A stretch of 37,024 nucleotides of DNA from Pseudomonadota bacterium (GTDB lineage: Bacteria > Desulfobacterota > Desulfobulbia > Desulfobulbales > JAHJIY01), in assembly GCA_018823175.1 (NCBI GenBank), contig JAHJIY010000019.1, positions 1 to 37,024 of the forward strand, in the 5' to 3' direction. Below, one piece after another: positions 1 through 7,486 of the stretch (position 1 is the first letter of the stretch; each line of letters opens with the position of its first letter). The position numbers and the translations under genes are program-made. The notes below the pieces were generated by a model. The model searched no databases and was not told where the DNA came from. It saw only the letters and a list, made by a program, of their open reading frames with translations.

Positions 1-2
1 GG

Positions 3-101
3 CAACACGGCAACGAAAAATCCATTCAAAATTATGTCAAGAAACAAGGTAAAACAAACCAATACAAAGAGCTGCTGAAACAGCAACTAACGTTGTTCTA
101 G
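3..101 (+). CDS. C-terminal end of a probable IS200/IS605-type (Y1) transposase, cut by window edge
   Basis: An open frame enters from the left edge and stops with TAG at 99-101, giving 32 residues. The segment NEKSIQNYVKKQGK resembles the helix after the catalytic tyrosine of Y1 transposases, where N-E-x-x-I-x-x-Y-I/V-x-x-Q is typical. The catalytic residues lie outside the window, so identity rests on this short match. A hairpin follows directly. If it is a Y1 enzyme, it would be a candidate mobiliser of the palindromic repeats elsewhere in the window (inference). Confidence 0.4.
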   Translation, partial: QHGNEKSIQNYVKKQGKTNQYKELLKQQLTLF

Positions 102-110
102 CACCAAATA

Positions 111-137
111 CCCCGCTGCTCTGCGGCGGGGTTGTTT
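111..137 (+). terminator. Rho-independent terminator
   Basis: A 9-bp stem (CCCCGCTGC paired with GCGGCGGGG, one G-U pair) closes on a 3-nt loop and is followed by TTGTTT. It lies 9 nt after the stop of the transposase-like frame and between that frame and the converging minus-strand gene. Confidence 0.7.
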
Positions 138-846
138 ATTCCGGCTGCAGGTCAGTGGTCGGGGTGGCTGATTTGATGATCATCATTTCGTTGCCGCCTT
201 TTTGAAACTGGTAGGCGACTTTTCTGATCTCAATATGATAATCCTCTTTTTCAAGTTTGGTGACCAGCGATTTTAGATGGCGCGACTTTTTTGCCCCAAG
301 TTCGAGGAGAGGGAAGATTCGTACTTCCGGCGCCACCCGGCAAAGTTCCCTTATGGAGGCGAGATGGAATTCCAGAGACAATTGTGCGCTATAGAGCAAG
401 AGAAAATGGGAACATAATGCCAGGCCAAATTCCTGATCATTAAACGAGAGGTGGGGCAGACTGTCCGCCCGATAGCGGCCTTGCGCCTTTCCCTGGCTAT
501 AATCCTCTAAAAATGAGGTCATGGCCGCCATCCGGATGCGGCCGAGTTCTTCGACCGAGGCGATGTTCTCCCAGATAAATTCATCTTTATTTTTCCGGGT
601 TTGCGCCAGCACCACTTCATAGGTCTCATCGATTCTTTTTTTAATTTCTTCCACCGTAAAATAATAAATGGGATCGATTGATATAATGGCGCCGCCGCGG
701 GCGGAGAGGACGCGGTTAAAGGAGGCGGGGCCATCACTGCAGCCCAGTATCTTTTGCTGCAGATCAACCGGGGTCAGGGAGAACATGGCAAGATATTCAT
801 CATATGAACGCCCCCAGGGGACGACTTCTGCCAGGGTGAAGGACAT
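136..846 (-). CDS. SAM-dependent methyltransferase-like protein
   Basis: 236 aa, start supported by a CGGAGA Shine-Dalgarno sequence 6-7 nt upstream. A Rossmann-type glycine loop is seen as LGCSDGPASF near residues 34-43, the variant motif I of a family of conserved class I methyltransferase-like proteins that begin with a GRSYDEY-type segment. A later hydrophobic strand (FGLALCSHFLLLYS) followed by a helix and RVAPEVRIFPLLEL fits the second half of the Rossmann fold. The substrate cannot be told from sequence. It ends against the terminator of the converging gene and stands alone. Confidence 0.6.
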   Translation of the reverse strand: MSFTLAEVVPWGRSYDEYLAMFSLTPVDLQQKILGCSDGPASFNRVLSARGGAIISIDPIYYFTVEEIKKRIDETYEVVLAQTRKNKDEFIWENIASVEELGRIRMAAMTSFLEDYSQGKAQGRYRADSLPHLSFNDQEFGLALCSHFLLLYSAQLSLEFHLASIRELCRVAPEVRIFPLLELGAKKSRHLKSLVTKLEKEDYHIEIRKVAYQFQKGGNEMMIIKSATPTTDLQPE

Positions 847-894
847 TTGTTTTTTCTCCGGAGTATCTGCCGCAGGAATAAACCACTTGATTTC

Positions 895-1551
895 TTAGAG
901 ACTGATCTTATTGACAATTTGTTCTGGGGTAAATATCGAGACATCTAATTTGTGATATTTTTGCAGGGCATTATTCAGGTTTTCATCTGTCTTTGCGCCG
1001 AGGGTACCTGAAATAAGAAAAACCTCGTATTCCCGGTTCAGGGCGCCTTTGACGGTTGATAAAACACATTGATCGGCAAAGACCCCGGAGATAATTATTC
1101 CGGTTATATTCTGTTTTCTTAAATATTGGTCAAACTCCTGGTTTGAAAAGGCGTCAGGATGATTTTTGGGGAAGTAGTGATGGTTGAGGACCTTAAGGCC
1201 GGCGGCTAATTGGGTGCCTTTGCTCCCGGCAATGGCGGCATTATTTCTGAACCAGTTGGCAATGGTTTCCGATTTGTTGAATTCGTTACCGATATAAATA
1301 ATCTCAATCTTCTGCTGCTCGAAGATCGGCAGTAACTCGTTTATGTTTTTGATTATTTTGGGAGATTGACCCTGGTCAATCGGCAATTTGCCGTTGGCGT
1401 TCATGAAGTCTTCCTGAATGTCTATAACCAGGTAGGCGAATTTGGCCGGTAAATCTTTCTGAATTGGTTGCCCCTTAGTGTAAGGGCTGCAAGCCGGGAG
1501 CAAGGAAATAATCAAGAGGGTGTAGAGAAATTTTATGGTGAATGGTTTCAT
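895..1551 (-). CDS. Isochorismatase-family cysteine hydrolase, lipoprotein
   Basis: 218 aa from the ATG at 1549-1551. This start is chosen over one 45 nt upstream because it gives a clean lipoprotein signal: basic N-terminus, hydrophobic stretch LYTLLIISLL, then lipobox L-P-A-C with Cys21. The mature part has the isochorismatase triad, with Asp44 in LVIDIQEDF, Lys129 in FPKNHPDAF and Cys162 in SGVFADQCV. The family hydrolyses amides or vinyl ethers (isochorismate, nicotinamide, biuret and others). The substrate is not predictable here, and a membrane-anchored periplasmic member is unusual. It starts 11 nt after the stop of the GyrI-like gene, so the two are probably co-transcribed. Confidence 0.75.
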   Translation of the reverse strand: MKPFTIKFLYTLLIISLLPACSPYTKGQPIQKDLPAKFAYLVIDIQEDFMNANGKLPIDQGQSPKIIKNINELLPIFEQQKIEIIYIGNEFNKSETIANWFRNNAAIAGSKGTQLAAGLKVLNHHYFPKNHPDAFSNQEFDQYLRKQNITGIIISGVFADQCVLSTVKGALNREYEVFLISGTLGAKTDENLNNALQKYHKLDVSIFTPEQIVNKISL

Positions 1552-1562
1552 CGGGATTTTTA

Positions 1563-2174
1563 TTATGTCATCGGTTGTCGGACAATGGTTTTCCACTTTT
1601 CCGGGGCGGCTCGCCTCGTGTCGCTTAGATATATTTCGTGGTGTTTGCCGCTTCTCTGACTGCCATTTTCTTTGATCGACAAATGGACCTGCTCAATTGT
1701 CGGGCCTTCTTCGGAAAACGGGCCAAGATGCATGGTTTGGGCGGCCCGGCCCTCATGGAACGATTCAAACCGGACCAAGGGCAGGGCAAGGGGGTTTTTC
1801 TTTCGGGCTACCTCTTTTAGCGCCGTTTCCACCATTTCCCGGCTAATGAATTCCGGTTGCATAATCATAACGGTCCACTTCCAGTCATCCTTGTTGCCGG
1901 TGGTGAATGCGGCCATATCGTCGGCCCACCAGAGGGCTTCGAGCGGTAACACGCCGTAATCGATAGCCAGGTCGCCCTTTTTTACCATGAACTTTAAGGT
2001 GTAGGCCAGGGGAAAGAGCGCCTCAATCGCGTCACTGAATGACTGGGAGGTGTTGGGGTCTCCTTCTCCGTCAATCATCAGAAAGTTCATCGGCGGCACC
2101 TCGACAATCTCTACCTTTTTGGCGGATGGTTGGTAGAGGTGTTTAAGCTTTTTTTTGTAGTCGATCTTTTCCAT
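1563..2174 (-). CDS. GyrI-like small-molecule-binding domain protein
   Basis: 203 aa. The ATG at 2172-2174 follows an AGAGGT Shine-Dalgarno sequence; a longer frame upstream overlaps the neighbouring gene and is not needed. The sequence has the hallmarks of the stand-alone GyrI-like family (COG4832 type): N-terminal VEVPPMNFLMIDGEGDPN, a central YTLKFMVKKG strand, EALWWADD, and a C-terminal SGKHHEIYLSDTRRAAPEKWKTIVRQP. These single-domain proteins lack the AraC HTH and bind or hydrolyse small ligands; the ligand is unknown. It lies 26 nt after the membrane protein gene and 11 nt before the lipoprotein gene, probably in one operon. Confidence 0.75.
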   Translation of the reverse strand: MEKIDYKKKLKHLYQPSAKKVEIVEVPPMNFLMIDGEGDPNTSQSFSDAIEALFPLAYTLKFMVKKGDLAIDYGVLPLEALWWADDMAAFTTGNKDDWKWTVMIMQPEFISREMVETALKEVARKKNPLALPLVRFESFHEGRAAQTMHLGPFSEEGPTIEQVHLSIKENGSQRSGKHHEIYLSDTRRAAPEKWKTIVRQPMT

Positions 2175-2200
2175 GGTTACCTCTTTTAAGATGATAAGTC

Positions 2201-2839
2201 TCAGGCGGAAAGGTCCAGCCAGGCGAAGAGCCAACCCATCAGGGGAAAGGGCAGACTGCCCACGAAAAACTTAAGGCCAAGCCAGCTGCGGTCGGCCAGA
2301 CTGCAGAGCAGGCAAAATCCCAGGGCGATGGCCAGCGGCCCGAACCCGTATTTATACATGTTTCGGCGGCGCAGCAGCCATTTCGCCGGGAAATCCTCTT
2401 CCGGATAAATGATCCGGACCTCAATGGTGTCCGGCACCTCGGGATTATACAAAACCGGCAGGACCCGGCCCACCGACATCATGCTTTCCAGTTGGGCCTG
2501 GTTGGCCGGGATTTTGGGCAGATAGGCCCCCAGGGTAAATTTTTCGGGTTGGCCGTTGATCGTGCCCTCCGCCCAGTAATGGTCCTTGTCGATGCGAGAT
2601 CTGCCAGGTCGCATGCCATGAAAATAGACCAACTTCTCAACGGTGAACTCGGCCGGTTTATAGCCCTCGATATGGCTCAGGATGACAAACTGCCGACCGG
2701 CCAGCAGGGCCAGCAGCATCCCGGCCCAAAACGATAGCAAAATCGCGATCGAGCCGCAGGTTATGGTCAGGGTGGTCATGATGGACTGGGGCTGCGTTTT
2801 GGTTGGCGGGCTTTCTGTCTTTTCCGATATCGTGTTCAT
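2201..2839 (-). CDS. Small integral membrane protein (DUF3592-like)
   Basis: About 212 aa from the ATG at 2837-2839. An upstream ATG would add 9 residues; neither start has a strong ribosome site. A transmembrane helix lies near residues 25-50 (ITCGSIAILLSFWAGMLLAL). A soluble middle part (VEKLVYFHGMRPGR, YWAEGTINGQ, VGRVLPVLYNPEVPDTIEVR) resembles the DUF3592 beta domain with its V-x-V-x-Y-N-P motif. Two hydrophobic segments lie at the C-terminus. Function is unknown. It is the first gene of a likely three-gene operon with the GyrI-like and isochorismatase-like genes. Confidence 0.6.
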   Translation of the reverse strand: MNTISEKTESPPTKTQPQSIMTTLTITCGSIAILLSFWAGMLLALLAGRQFVILSHIEGYKPAEFTVEKLVYFHGMRPGRSRIDKDHYWAEGTINGQPEKFTLGAYLPKIPANQAQLESMMSVGRVLPVLYNPEVPDTIEVRIIYPEEDFPAKWLLRRRNMYKYGFGPLAIALGFCLLCSLADRSWLGLKFFVGSLPFPLMGWLFAWLDLSA

Positions 2840-2927
2840 AATTTGCAACCTTGATTGGCGGGGCATGGCCGACAGTTATTGTTGTATCCTCATGTCCGGT
2901 TTTGGTCCGGATTGTGACCGGATCCGG

Positions 2928-3281
2928 TTAACAACTCCTTGGATTATAGCCATTTTCATTATAGGGCTGCATTTTCTCCAGCCACATTTCTTCAAGCATG
3001 TGAAGTTCTTCGGTATAATCAACTTTCTTGTCTTCTTTTGGTTGTAGTTGGTCTAAAATTTCGAAGGTGAAATTGTCCGCGCCAACCTCAATAAAGTCAC
3101 TTTGCATCGTCTTATTCCGATGGAGACCATTTTTTAGTTGAAACTTGTTACGATTGATTATGCCCGGCAGGTCTTTTGAGCTGCCGATGAATATCTTGCC
3201 GTTGCTGAGGTTTTTTATTTGATAAATGCCCATGGGCTGGATGGTTTGCTTGTACTCGCTGCTCAATTCTTTTTTGTTCAT
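2928..3281 (-). CDS. GIY-YIG-like family protein
   Basis: 117 aa with an AGGAGA Shine-Dalgarno sequence 5 nt before the ATG. The core is GIYQIKNLSNGKIFIGSS, then a helix LPGIINRNKFQLKNGLHRNK, the strand FTFEILDQL and an acidic helix EELHMLEEMWLEKMQPYN. This is the short single-domain GIY-YIG type found in many Firmicutes and Desulfobacterota. The first motif is degenerate (GIY followed by FIG in place of YIG), so nuclease activity is doubtful. It is a lone gene with no functional context. Confidence 0.7.
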   Translation of the reverse strand: MNKKELSSEYKQTIQPMGIYQIKNLSNGKIFIGSSKDLPGIINRNKFQLKNGLHRNKTMQSDFIEVGADNFTFEILDQLQPKEDKKVDYTEELHMLEEMWLEKMQPYNENGYNPRSC

Positions 3282-3367
3282 TTATTCTCCTGCCTTTGTT
3301 TAATCTCAATTTTCATTGATTATGTTTTTCGTTTCGGCGGAGATCCCCGGTCGCCGTTACAGACCCG

Positions 3368-3418
3368 GATAAAAAATAAGCCAGGCCTGCCGGCGGCCGG
3401 GTGATGCCTTGGCCGGCG
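3368..3418 (-). terminator. Probable terminator after arsM
   Basis: Read on the minus strand, a GC-rich imperfect inverted repeat (GCCAAGGC with GCCTGGC, nested GGCC/GCCGGC pairs) follows the arsM stop codon and ends in TTATTTTTTA. The stem has a bulge and a long loop, so it is plausible rather than certain. Confidence 0.5.
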
Positions 3419-4222
3419 TTATGGTTTTACCGCCTCAATAGTAGCAGAAACCACATAATCTTCAATCTTGCTGCCCGGCATCCACTCCCGGATGAAGGTG
3501 CGGCTTTCGGCCTTTGGCTTGATCCGGATCTGCGCAAACCCGGCTTGTTGTAACATGGATTCAAGGGCCTCGATTGAAGAGGCGCCCGCGATGCATCCGG
3601 TGTGAAACGCCATGTCTTTTTTAAGCTCAGCGGGTAGTTCGGCGGTGGCCACCACATCGGAGATCGCCAGGCGGCCGCCCGGTTTCAAGACCCGGAAAGC
3701 CTCGCGCAAAACCCTTTCTTTTTCCGGCGAGAGGTTGATTACACAATTTGAAATGATCACATTAATAATCCCGTCGGCAACCGGTAGATTCTCCAGTTCC
3801 CCCAGCCGAAAATCGACGTTTTTGAAACCGGTCTGCGCCGCGTTGCGGCGAGACTTGCTGATCATCTCAGCCGTCATGTCAACCCCGATGACCTGTCCCT
3901 GGTCGCCAACGGCCCGCGCCGCCAGGAAACAGTCGAACCCGCCGCCGCTGCCCAAATCGAGCACAACTTCGCCGGGCTGCAGGGAGGCGATGGCCTGCGG
4001 ATTGCCGCAGCCCAGCCCCATGTTCGCGCCGGCCGGCACTGCTGTCACCTCGTCATTTGAATAACCCAGAGCTCGCGAAATGTCTGCGGCCGTTATCTCA
4101 TTTGGGGCGCCGCAACAAGTGGAGGAGGTTGCGCAACCGCAACCGCTTTTTTCCGATCCGGCCACCTTGCCGTAATTTTCCCTGACTGCGCTGCGAATTT
4201 CGTCATTTTTTTGTCTGTTCAC
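3419..4222 (-). CDS. arsM: Arsenite S-adenosylmethionine methyltransferase
   Basis: 267 aa, GTG start at 4220-4222 preceded by AAAGGAG. ArsM methylates As(III) to methyl-, dimethyl- and trimethylarsine species using SAM, a cytosolic detoxification step. The three conserved arsenite-binding cysteines are present: Cys72 (MGLGCGNP), Cys160 (IISNCVINL) and Cys210 (FHTGCIAGA). Motif I is VLDLGSGGGFDCF and the post-motif is LKPGGRLAISDVV. An extra N-terminal cysteine cluster (SGCGC, STCCG, residues 27-37) is present, as in many bacterial ArsM proteins. It lies 94 nt downstream of a SigZ-like sigma factor gene on the same strand, which suggests that factor controls it. Confidence 0.92.
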   Translation of the reverse strand: MNRQKNDEIRSAVRENYGKVAGSEKSGCGCATSSTCCGAPNEITAADISRALGYSNDEVTAVPAGANMGLGCGNPQAIASLQPGEVVLDLGSGGGFDCFLAARAVGDQGQVIGVDMTAEMISKSRRNAAQTGFKNVDFRLGELENLPVADGIINVIISNCVINLSPEKERVLREAFRVLKPGGRLAISDVVATAELPAELKKDMAFHTGCIAGASSIEALESMLQQAGFAQIRIKPKAESRTFIREWMPGSKIEDYVVSATIEAVKP

Positions 4223-4316
4223 TGGTTTCTCCTTTCTCTATAGAGTTAATTTTATAAAGCGATACCCTGTAGACGAGAAAAGATTAGAAAAGACGCAAAC
4301 AATCAGTGTTCGATAA

Positions 4317-4865
4317 TTAACAATGCTCACAATTGCCGCCTTTTCGTTCATAATCATAGAGCCGTCCGCTCTGGTCAAACTCCAACCGGCAACAGTCGAG
4401 CATCATATTTTTTAAAATGGCCCGGCCCCGTTGGACCCGGGATTTGGCGCCGGAAAGCGAAATGCCCTGCACCTTGGCAACTTCCTTTTGGCTCAACCCT
4501 TTTAATTCCGACAGAATGACGGCCTCCCGATAGTTTTCGGGCAGTTGTTGGATCATGGGTTGCAGGCAGGCCGCCAACTCCTGGGTCACGTGGTCGCCGG
4601 GATCTGTTTCAGGCTGCGGTAACCAATCAGGAATCCCAAGGGTTGGTTTCTGCGCCCGGAAATAATCGATGATCGTGTTTCTGGCAATCTGGTAAAGCCA
4701 GCTTTGCAGCCTGGTTTCGTTTTTAAGCGAACCAAGACCGGTATGCATTTTCAGAAATACGTTCTGCAGAATATCATCGGTCGCCTGGTCATCAGATATT
4801 CTGTTTTTAATAAAGGTACGCAGCTTTACATGGTATTCCTGCCATATTTTTGCCGAGATATCCAT
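4317..4865 (-). CDS. sigZ: ECF-type RNA polymerase sigma factor, SigZ-like, with Cys-rich C-terminus
   Basis: 182 aa from the ATG at 4863-4865; the 46 codons upstream have no sigma-factor similarity and are excluded. Region 2 is at residues 10-70 (DDQATDDILQNVFLKMH, LQSWLYQIARNTIIDYFR). Region 4 is at 105-155 (LPENYREAVILSELKGLSQKEVAKVQGISLSGAKSRVQRGRAILK overall). A C-terminal tail beyond region 4 carries Cys158, Cys159, Cys179 and Cys182 in the pattern CC-LEFDQSG-DYE-C-x2-C. Related tails occur in SigZ, and metal-sensing ECF factors of the CorE type also carry Cys-rich tails. No anti-sigma gene is adjacent. arsM is the next gene, so metalloid sensing through the tail is a reasonable inference. 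Confidence 0.85.
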   Translation of the reverse strand: MDISAKIWQEYHVKLRTFIKNRISDDQATDDILQNVFLKMHTGLGSLKNETRLQSWLYQIARNTIIDYFRAQKPTLGIPDWLPQPETDPGDHVTQELAACLQPMIQQLPENYREAVILSELKGLSQKEVAKVQGISLSGAKSRVQRGRAILKNMMLDCCRLEFDQSGRLYDYERKGGNCEHC

Positions 4866-5063
4866 GGTGAAATTTCCGAGTGTTATGTTCTTGCATCCCC
4901 GGCCGGCTTGAAATTCCAAGCCGAAGGAGCCGCTTTGCTTCCCGCCTGCTTTATGTTGCTGGCCGGCTGTTTTTGTTGCTTGAGCCATTGGCTTGAAGCC
5001 CAAATTAATGGCCTTATTTTTACTTAAGCATAATCCGGATTTGAAAGAATCAAGTCATCTTCC

Positions 5064-5093
5064 TTGACTCAATAAACAATAACCCCATACAAT
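5064..5093 (+). promoter_or_regulatory. Sigma-70-type promoter in the 4866-5222 intergenic region
   Basis: TTGACT at 5064-5069 and TACAAT at 5088-5093 are separated by 18 nt. The predicted start falls just before the palindromic repeat at 5099, so that repeat would form a hairpin leader ahead of the gene at 5223. The rest of this 357-base gap shows nothing else recognisable. Confidence 0.45.
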
Positions 5094-5098
5094 AAAGT

Positions 5099-5157
5099 TA
5101 AAGCTGAGTTGAGCAGCCGGTCTGCTCGTACGAAACTTATGCCCTTGCGGTATAAGT
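5099..5157 (+). repeat. Two-hairpin palindromic repeat, copy 1
   Basis: It begins AAAGCTGAGTTGAGC and continues with a hairpin GAGCAG-ccggt-CTGCTC, then ACGAAACTTATGCCC and a second small hairpin ATGCC-cttgc-GGTAT. Other copies lie at 23548, 36471 (inverted), 36932 and 36985. Copies keep the flanking blocks but differ in the stems in a compensatory way, which suggests selection on the folded form. Confidence 0.8.
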
Positions 5158-5222
5158 CTTTATTGAGGAGATTAGAAGATTGATTATGCAGATAGCTAAC
5201 TATAAATAACAGCGAGAATATC

Positions 5223-5696
5223 ATGAGTGATTTCGATTCTTCCCAGAAGCTTATTAAATGTAATGTTTGTCATCTTGGCAAATCCCCAACCATTAGATTT
5301 GTTGAAATCGAATTATTTAAAGCTTGGGCATATATCATGTTTCACCGGCATGGTTTATCAGTTTCGGATATGTCTCAGCATCTTTGGGTCGATATGGTCG
5401 AATATGAGAGTCGTAAAAGCATATATGACAAACTTGAGCAGCCGGAGGCTGTAGATCACATTGAATTGTTGATCACCTGCGGAACCAGTAATACCTGTCA
5501 TACCGTTAACAGATTCACCTTCCACCAAGACGTGGATGAAATTAAGAGTGTTCTGTTGTCGCATCTTTGCGAGGATATCAGGAGCAGCAAAAACTATCAA
5601 TTTATTGTTACAACCGGTTATGCGTTTAAAATGAAAAATGAGTCCGAAGGTTTTTTGCTGGGTTTAGAAGGAAGTAATTGCTCCTCGTTATTTTGA
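5223..5696 (+). CDS. Hypothetical protein, 157 aa
   Basis: The only sizeable plus-strand gene in the window. The ATG at 5223 has a weak upstream AGCGAGA. I do not recognise the family. There is no signal peptide or membrane segment. Cysteines occur in two pairs, CNVC near residue 14 and CGTSNTC near residue 86, plus one near residue 117 and one near the C-terminus, which could bind a metal. It is likely expressed from the promoter at 5064. Its codon use looks ordinary and the frame is uninterrupted, so I take it as real but unassigned. Confidence 0.55.
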   Translation: MSDFDSSQKLIKCNVCHLGKSPTIRFVEIELFKAWAYIMFHRHGLSVSDMSQHLWVDMVEYESRKSIYDKLEQPEAVDHIELLITCGTSNTCHTVNRFTFHQDVDEIKSVLLSHLCEDIRSSKNYQFIVTTGYAFKMKNESEGFLLGLEGSNCSSLF

Positions 5697-5871
5697 AAAG
5701 TGATGGTCGGGCCTTGGAATATTTCTTAACTGGTGGGGACGGTTGATCAGATGCGAAACCGGGTGCTCTGCTGCGACCTGATGCGGGAACCAACCGAAAT
5801 AATCATAAGGCATAACAACCTGGAATAACGACATTTCTTATAAAAACTAGACCCCAATAGTCCCCCGGAAA

Positions 5872-7290
5872 TTAGATAGGCTGGTCCTGTTTAGACCTCA
5901 AGGGAACCCACCAGTCCCTCTCGTACCATCCCTTTCCACCCATTCGCAACAGATGCGAGCCCGGGGATATCCCATCCGGCAAGGTCATGTCGAGAAGCAC
6001 GAAGATCACTCGCTCCAGCAAAATTGCTAAGTGCCACTCGGCAACTGCCACGACATCGAGCGATACGAAAGAGCCGCGCCCGTGAGCCAGTGCATGGCGG
6101 ACCTCTCTCAGTCCGCGCTTTTTATCCGACCCCAGAATTGGCCAGAGGTCCGAGCAGGAGTTGGTCATCGTCGGGTACACGCGAAAGAACGCTTCGAACT
6201 TGTCTCTAAAGCTGGTGCCATTCACGACTTTGATGAGCCCCCCCAGTCGCGCTGAAATCTCTGAAGCGTTCTCGCCTCCTTCGGCGACCACAGTTTCTTT
6301 CAACTGTTCGAGGAGCGTAGTGACCGCGTTGTCTGTGACTGCAGGGCTCCGTTGCGTTTGGCCCCGCTTCCAAGCGAATTCGATCACCCTTTCCAGTGCG
6401 GAGAACATGAACAAATAGCGATCGTTGGTCCTCGAGTTGGTAAAAGGATTGACCGCCACTGAAAGATGCCGCACCAACGATCGGGTTTTCACATCGGCTT
6501 TTTCATGCGCGTGGGCCAAGCGCGTAGCGCATTCCACGAAGATTTGAGGCTTGGCGACAAAGTCACCGCGGCCCTCGCGCGCGGACGGCGTCACATTCGG
6601 CTCAAGAGGATCGACCCACGTGGACACGGTCTCACCATCGGTGTACGTCCAGCCGTGCAGGGACACAGCTTGCCGAAACAGAACCGACAAGACTTCAAGC
6701 GTACTCCTGAACTTCGCAACCATTCGGTCGGCGTCGATTGGAGCATCCGGTGGCAAACCTGCTACCGCACTGAAACCGGCAAGAACCGTCGCGCCTGGAA
6801 TCTCCGCGTCGCGGTGGTAAACCGTCACCCATTCCGCCACGAATCTCGTTGCACCGAGGTCAGGAAGATCCAGCCCGAACAACTCCTCCGAGTGGGACTT
6901 ATCGCCGAAGTAAACGCAACTGGATTCCGATCGCAGGTAGGAAATCGGAGCTAGATGGAAGCGGATCTCCCTCCTTGCATTCGCCGGATGATGCAGGATC
7001 GTCAGCCTTTCGATGTGGAGTAGCTCTATGGTTTCCAGACCGAGGGAGCCTTTCGACGAAGTTGGAAATCGGCGCCAATGAATTCCCTGCATGTTGATGG
7101 TGAAGGCACCACTTCTTCCCGATAGCGCGCACGGATTGCCTGGCGGGTTTTCAGTGATGTGCTGGGCGGGCACCGCCACGCGGATCAGCGATTTTTGGCT
7201 GCCCACGTATGGCGGCTGGACTTCGCAATAGACAGGAAGCGCAGCCCCGTCGGCACCTCTCAATTCGGCGTCAAAATCGAACTTCATCAT
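5872..7290 (-). CDS. HEPN-motif protein, candidate antiviral RNase (ApeA-like architecture)
   Basis: 472 aa. The C-terminal helical half carries an R-x4-H motif, Arg398 to His403 in REVRHALAHGRG, the signature of catalytic HEPN RNases. The earlier helix FMFSALERVIEFAW (residues 294-307) fits the first long HEPN helix. The N-terminal ~250 residues form a beta-rich domain with no recognised motif. The arrangement of large N-terminal sensor plus C-terminal HEPN matches anti-phage proteins such as ApeA, but I see no clear sequence match to the ApeA N-terminal domain. Its GC-rich, Arg/Asp-rich coding looks different from its neighbours, and it abuts a toxin/restriction cluster, both consistent with horizontal acquisition. 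Confidence 0.55.
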   Translation of the reverse strand: MMKFDFDAELRGADGAALPVYCEVQPPYVGSQKSLIRVAVPAQHITENPPGNPCALSGRSGAFTINMQGIHWRRFPTSSKGSLGLETIELLHIERLTILHHPANARREIRFHLAPISYLRSESSCVYFGDKSHSEELFGLDLPDLGATRFVAEWVTVYHRDAEIPGATVLAGFSAVAGLPPDAPIDADRMVAKFRSTLEVLSVLFRQAVSLHGWTYTDGETVSTWVDPLEPNVTPSAREGRGDFVAKPQIFVECATRLAHAHEKADVKTRSLVRHLSVAVNPFTNSRTNDRYLFMFSALERVIEFAWKRGQTQRSPAVTDNAVTTLLEQLKETVVAEGGENASEISARLGGLIKVVNGTSFRDKFEAFFRVYPTMTNSCSDLWPILGSDKKRGLREVRHALAHGRGSFVSLDVVAVAEWHLAILLERVIFVLLDMTLPDGISPGSHLLRMGGKGWYERDWWVPLRSKQDQPI

Positions 7291-7323
7291 CCAGGGGGCC
7301 TCAGGGGATGTAGGTGGTTTAGT

Positions 7324-7478
7324 AGCCCGTTGAAAAAACCTATTTTGTGGTATCGATCAACCAGTGACAGCGGCCATCGAAAAAGAAAAGAGGTCCGCTT
7401 TTGGCTCTTAGTCAGCTTGTCTTTTATTCTTTTCTTACTGCCAAACAAAACGGCAGTCGCGAGATTTTTCAACGGGCT
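7324..7478. mobile_element. Miniature inverted-repeat element (about 155 bp)
   Basis: Perfect 14-bp terminal inverted repeats: AGCCCGTTGAAAAA at 7324-7337 and its complement at 7465-7478. The interior has no gene and contains a further hairpin (ACTGCC/GGCAGT around 7440-7457). No clear target-site duplication is visible. It sits between the HEPN gene and the toxin genes. The terminal sequence is of a type common at insertion-sequence ends, so this is probably a non-autonomous derivative. Confidence 0.55.
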
Positions 7479-7486
7479 GATAGGGG

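Noticed and set aside
4866..5003. N-terminal extension of the sigma factor
   Set aside because: 46 extra codons have no similarity to region 2, and the family begins near the chosen ATG.
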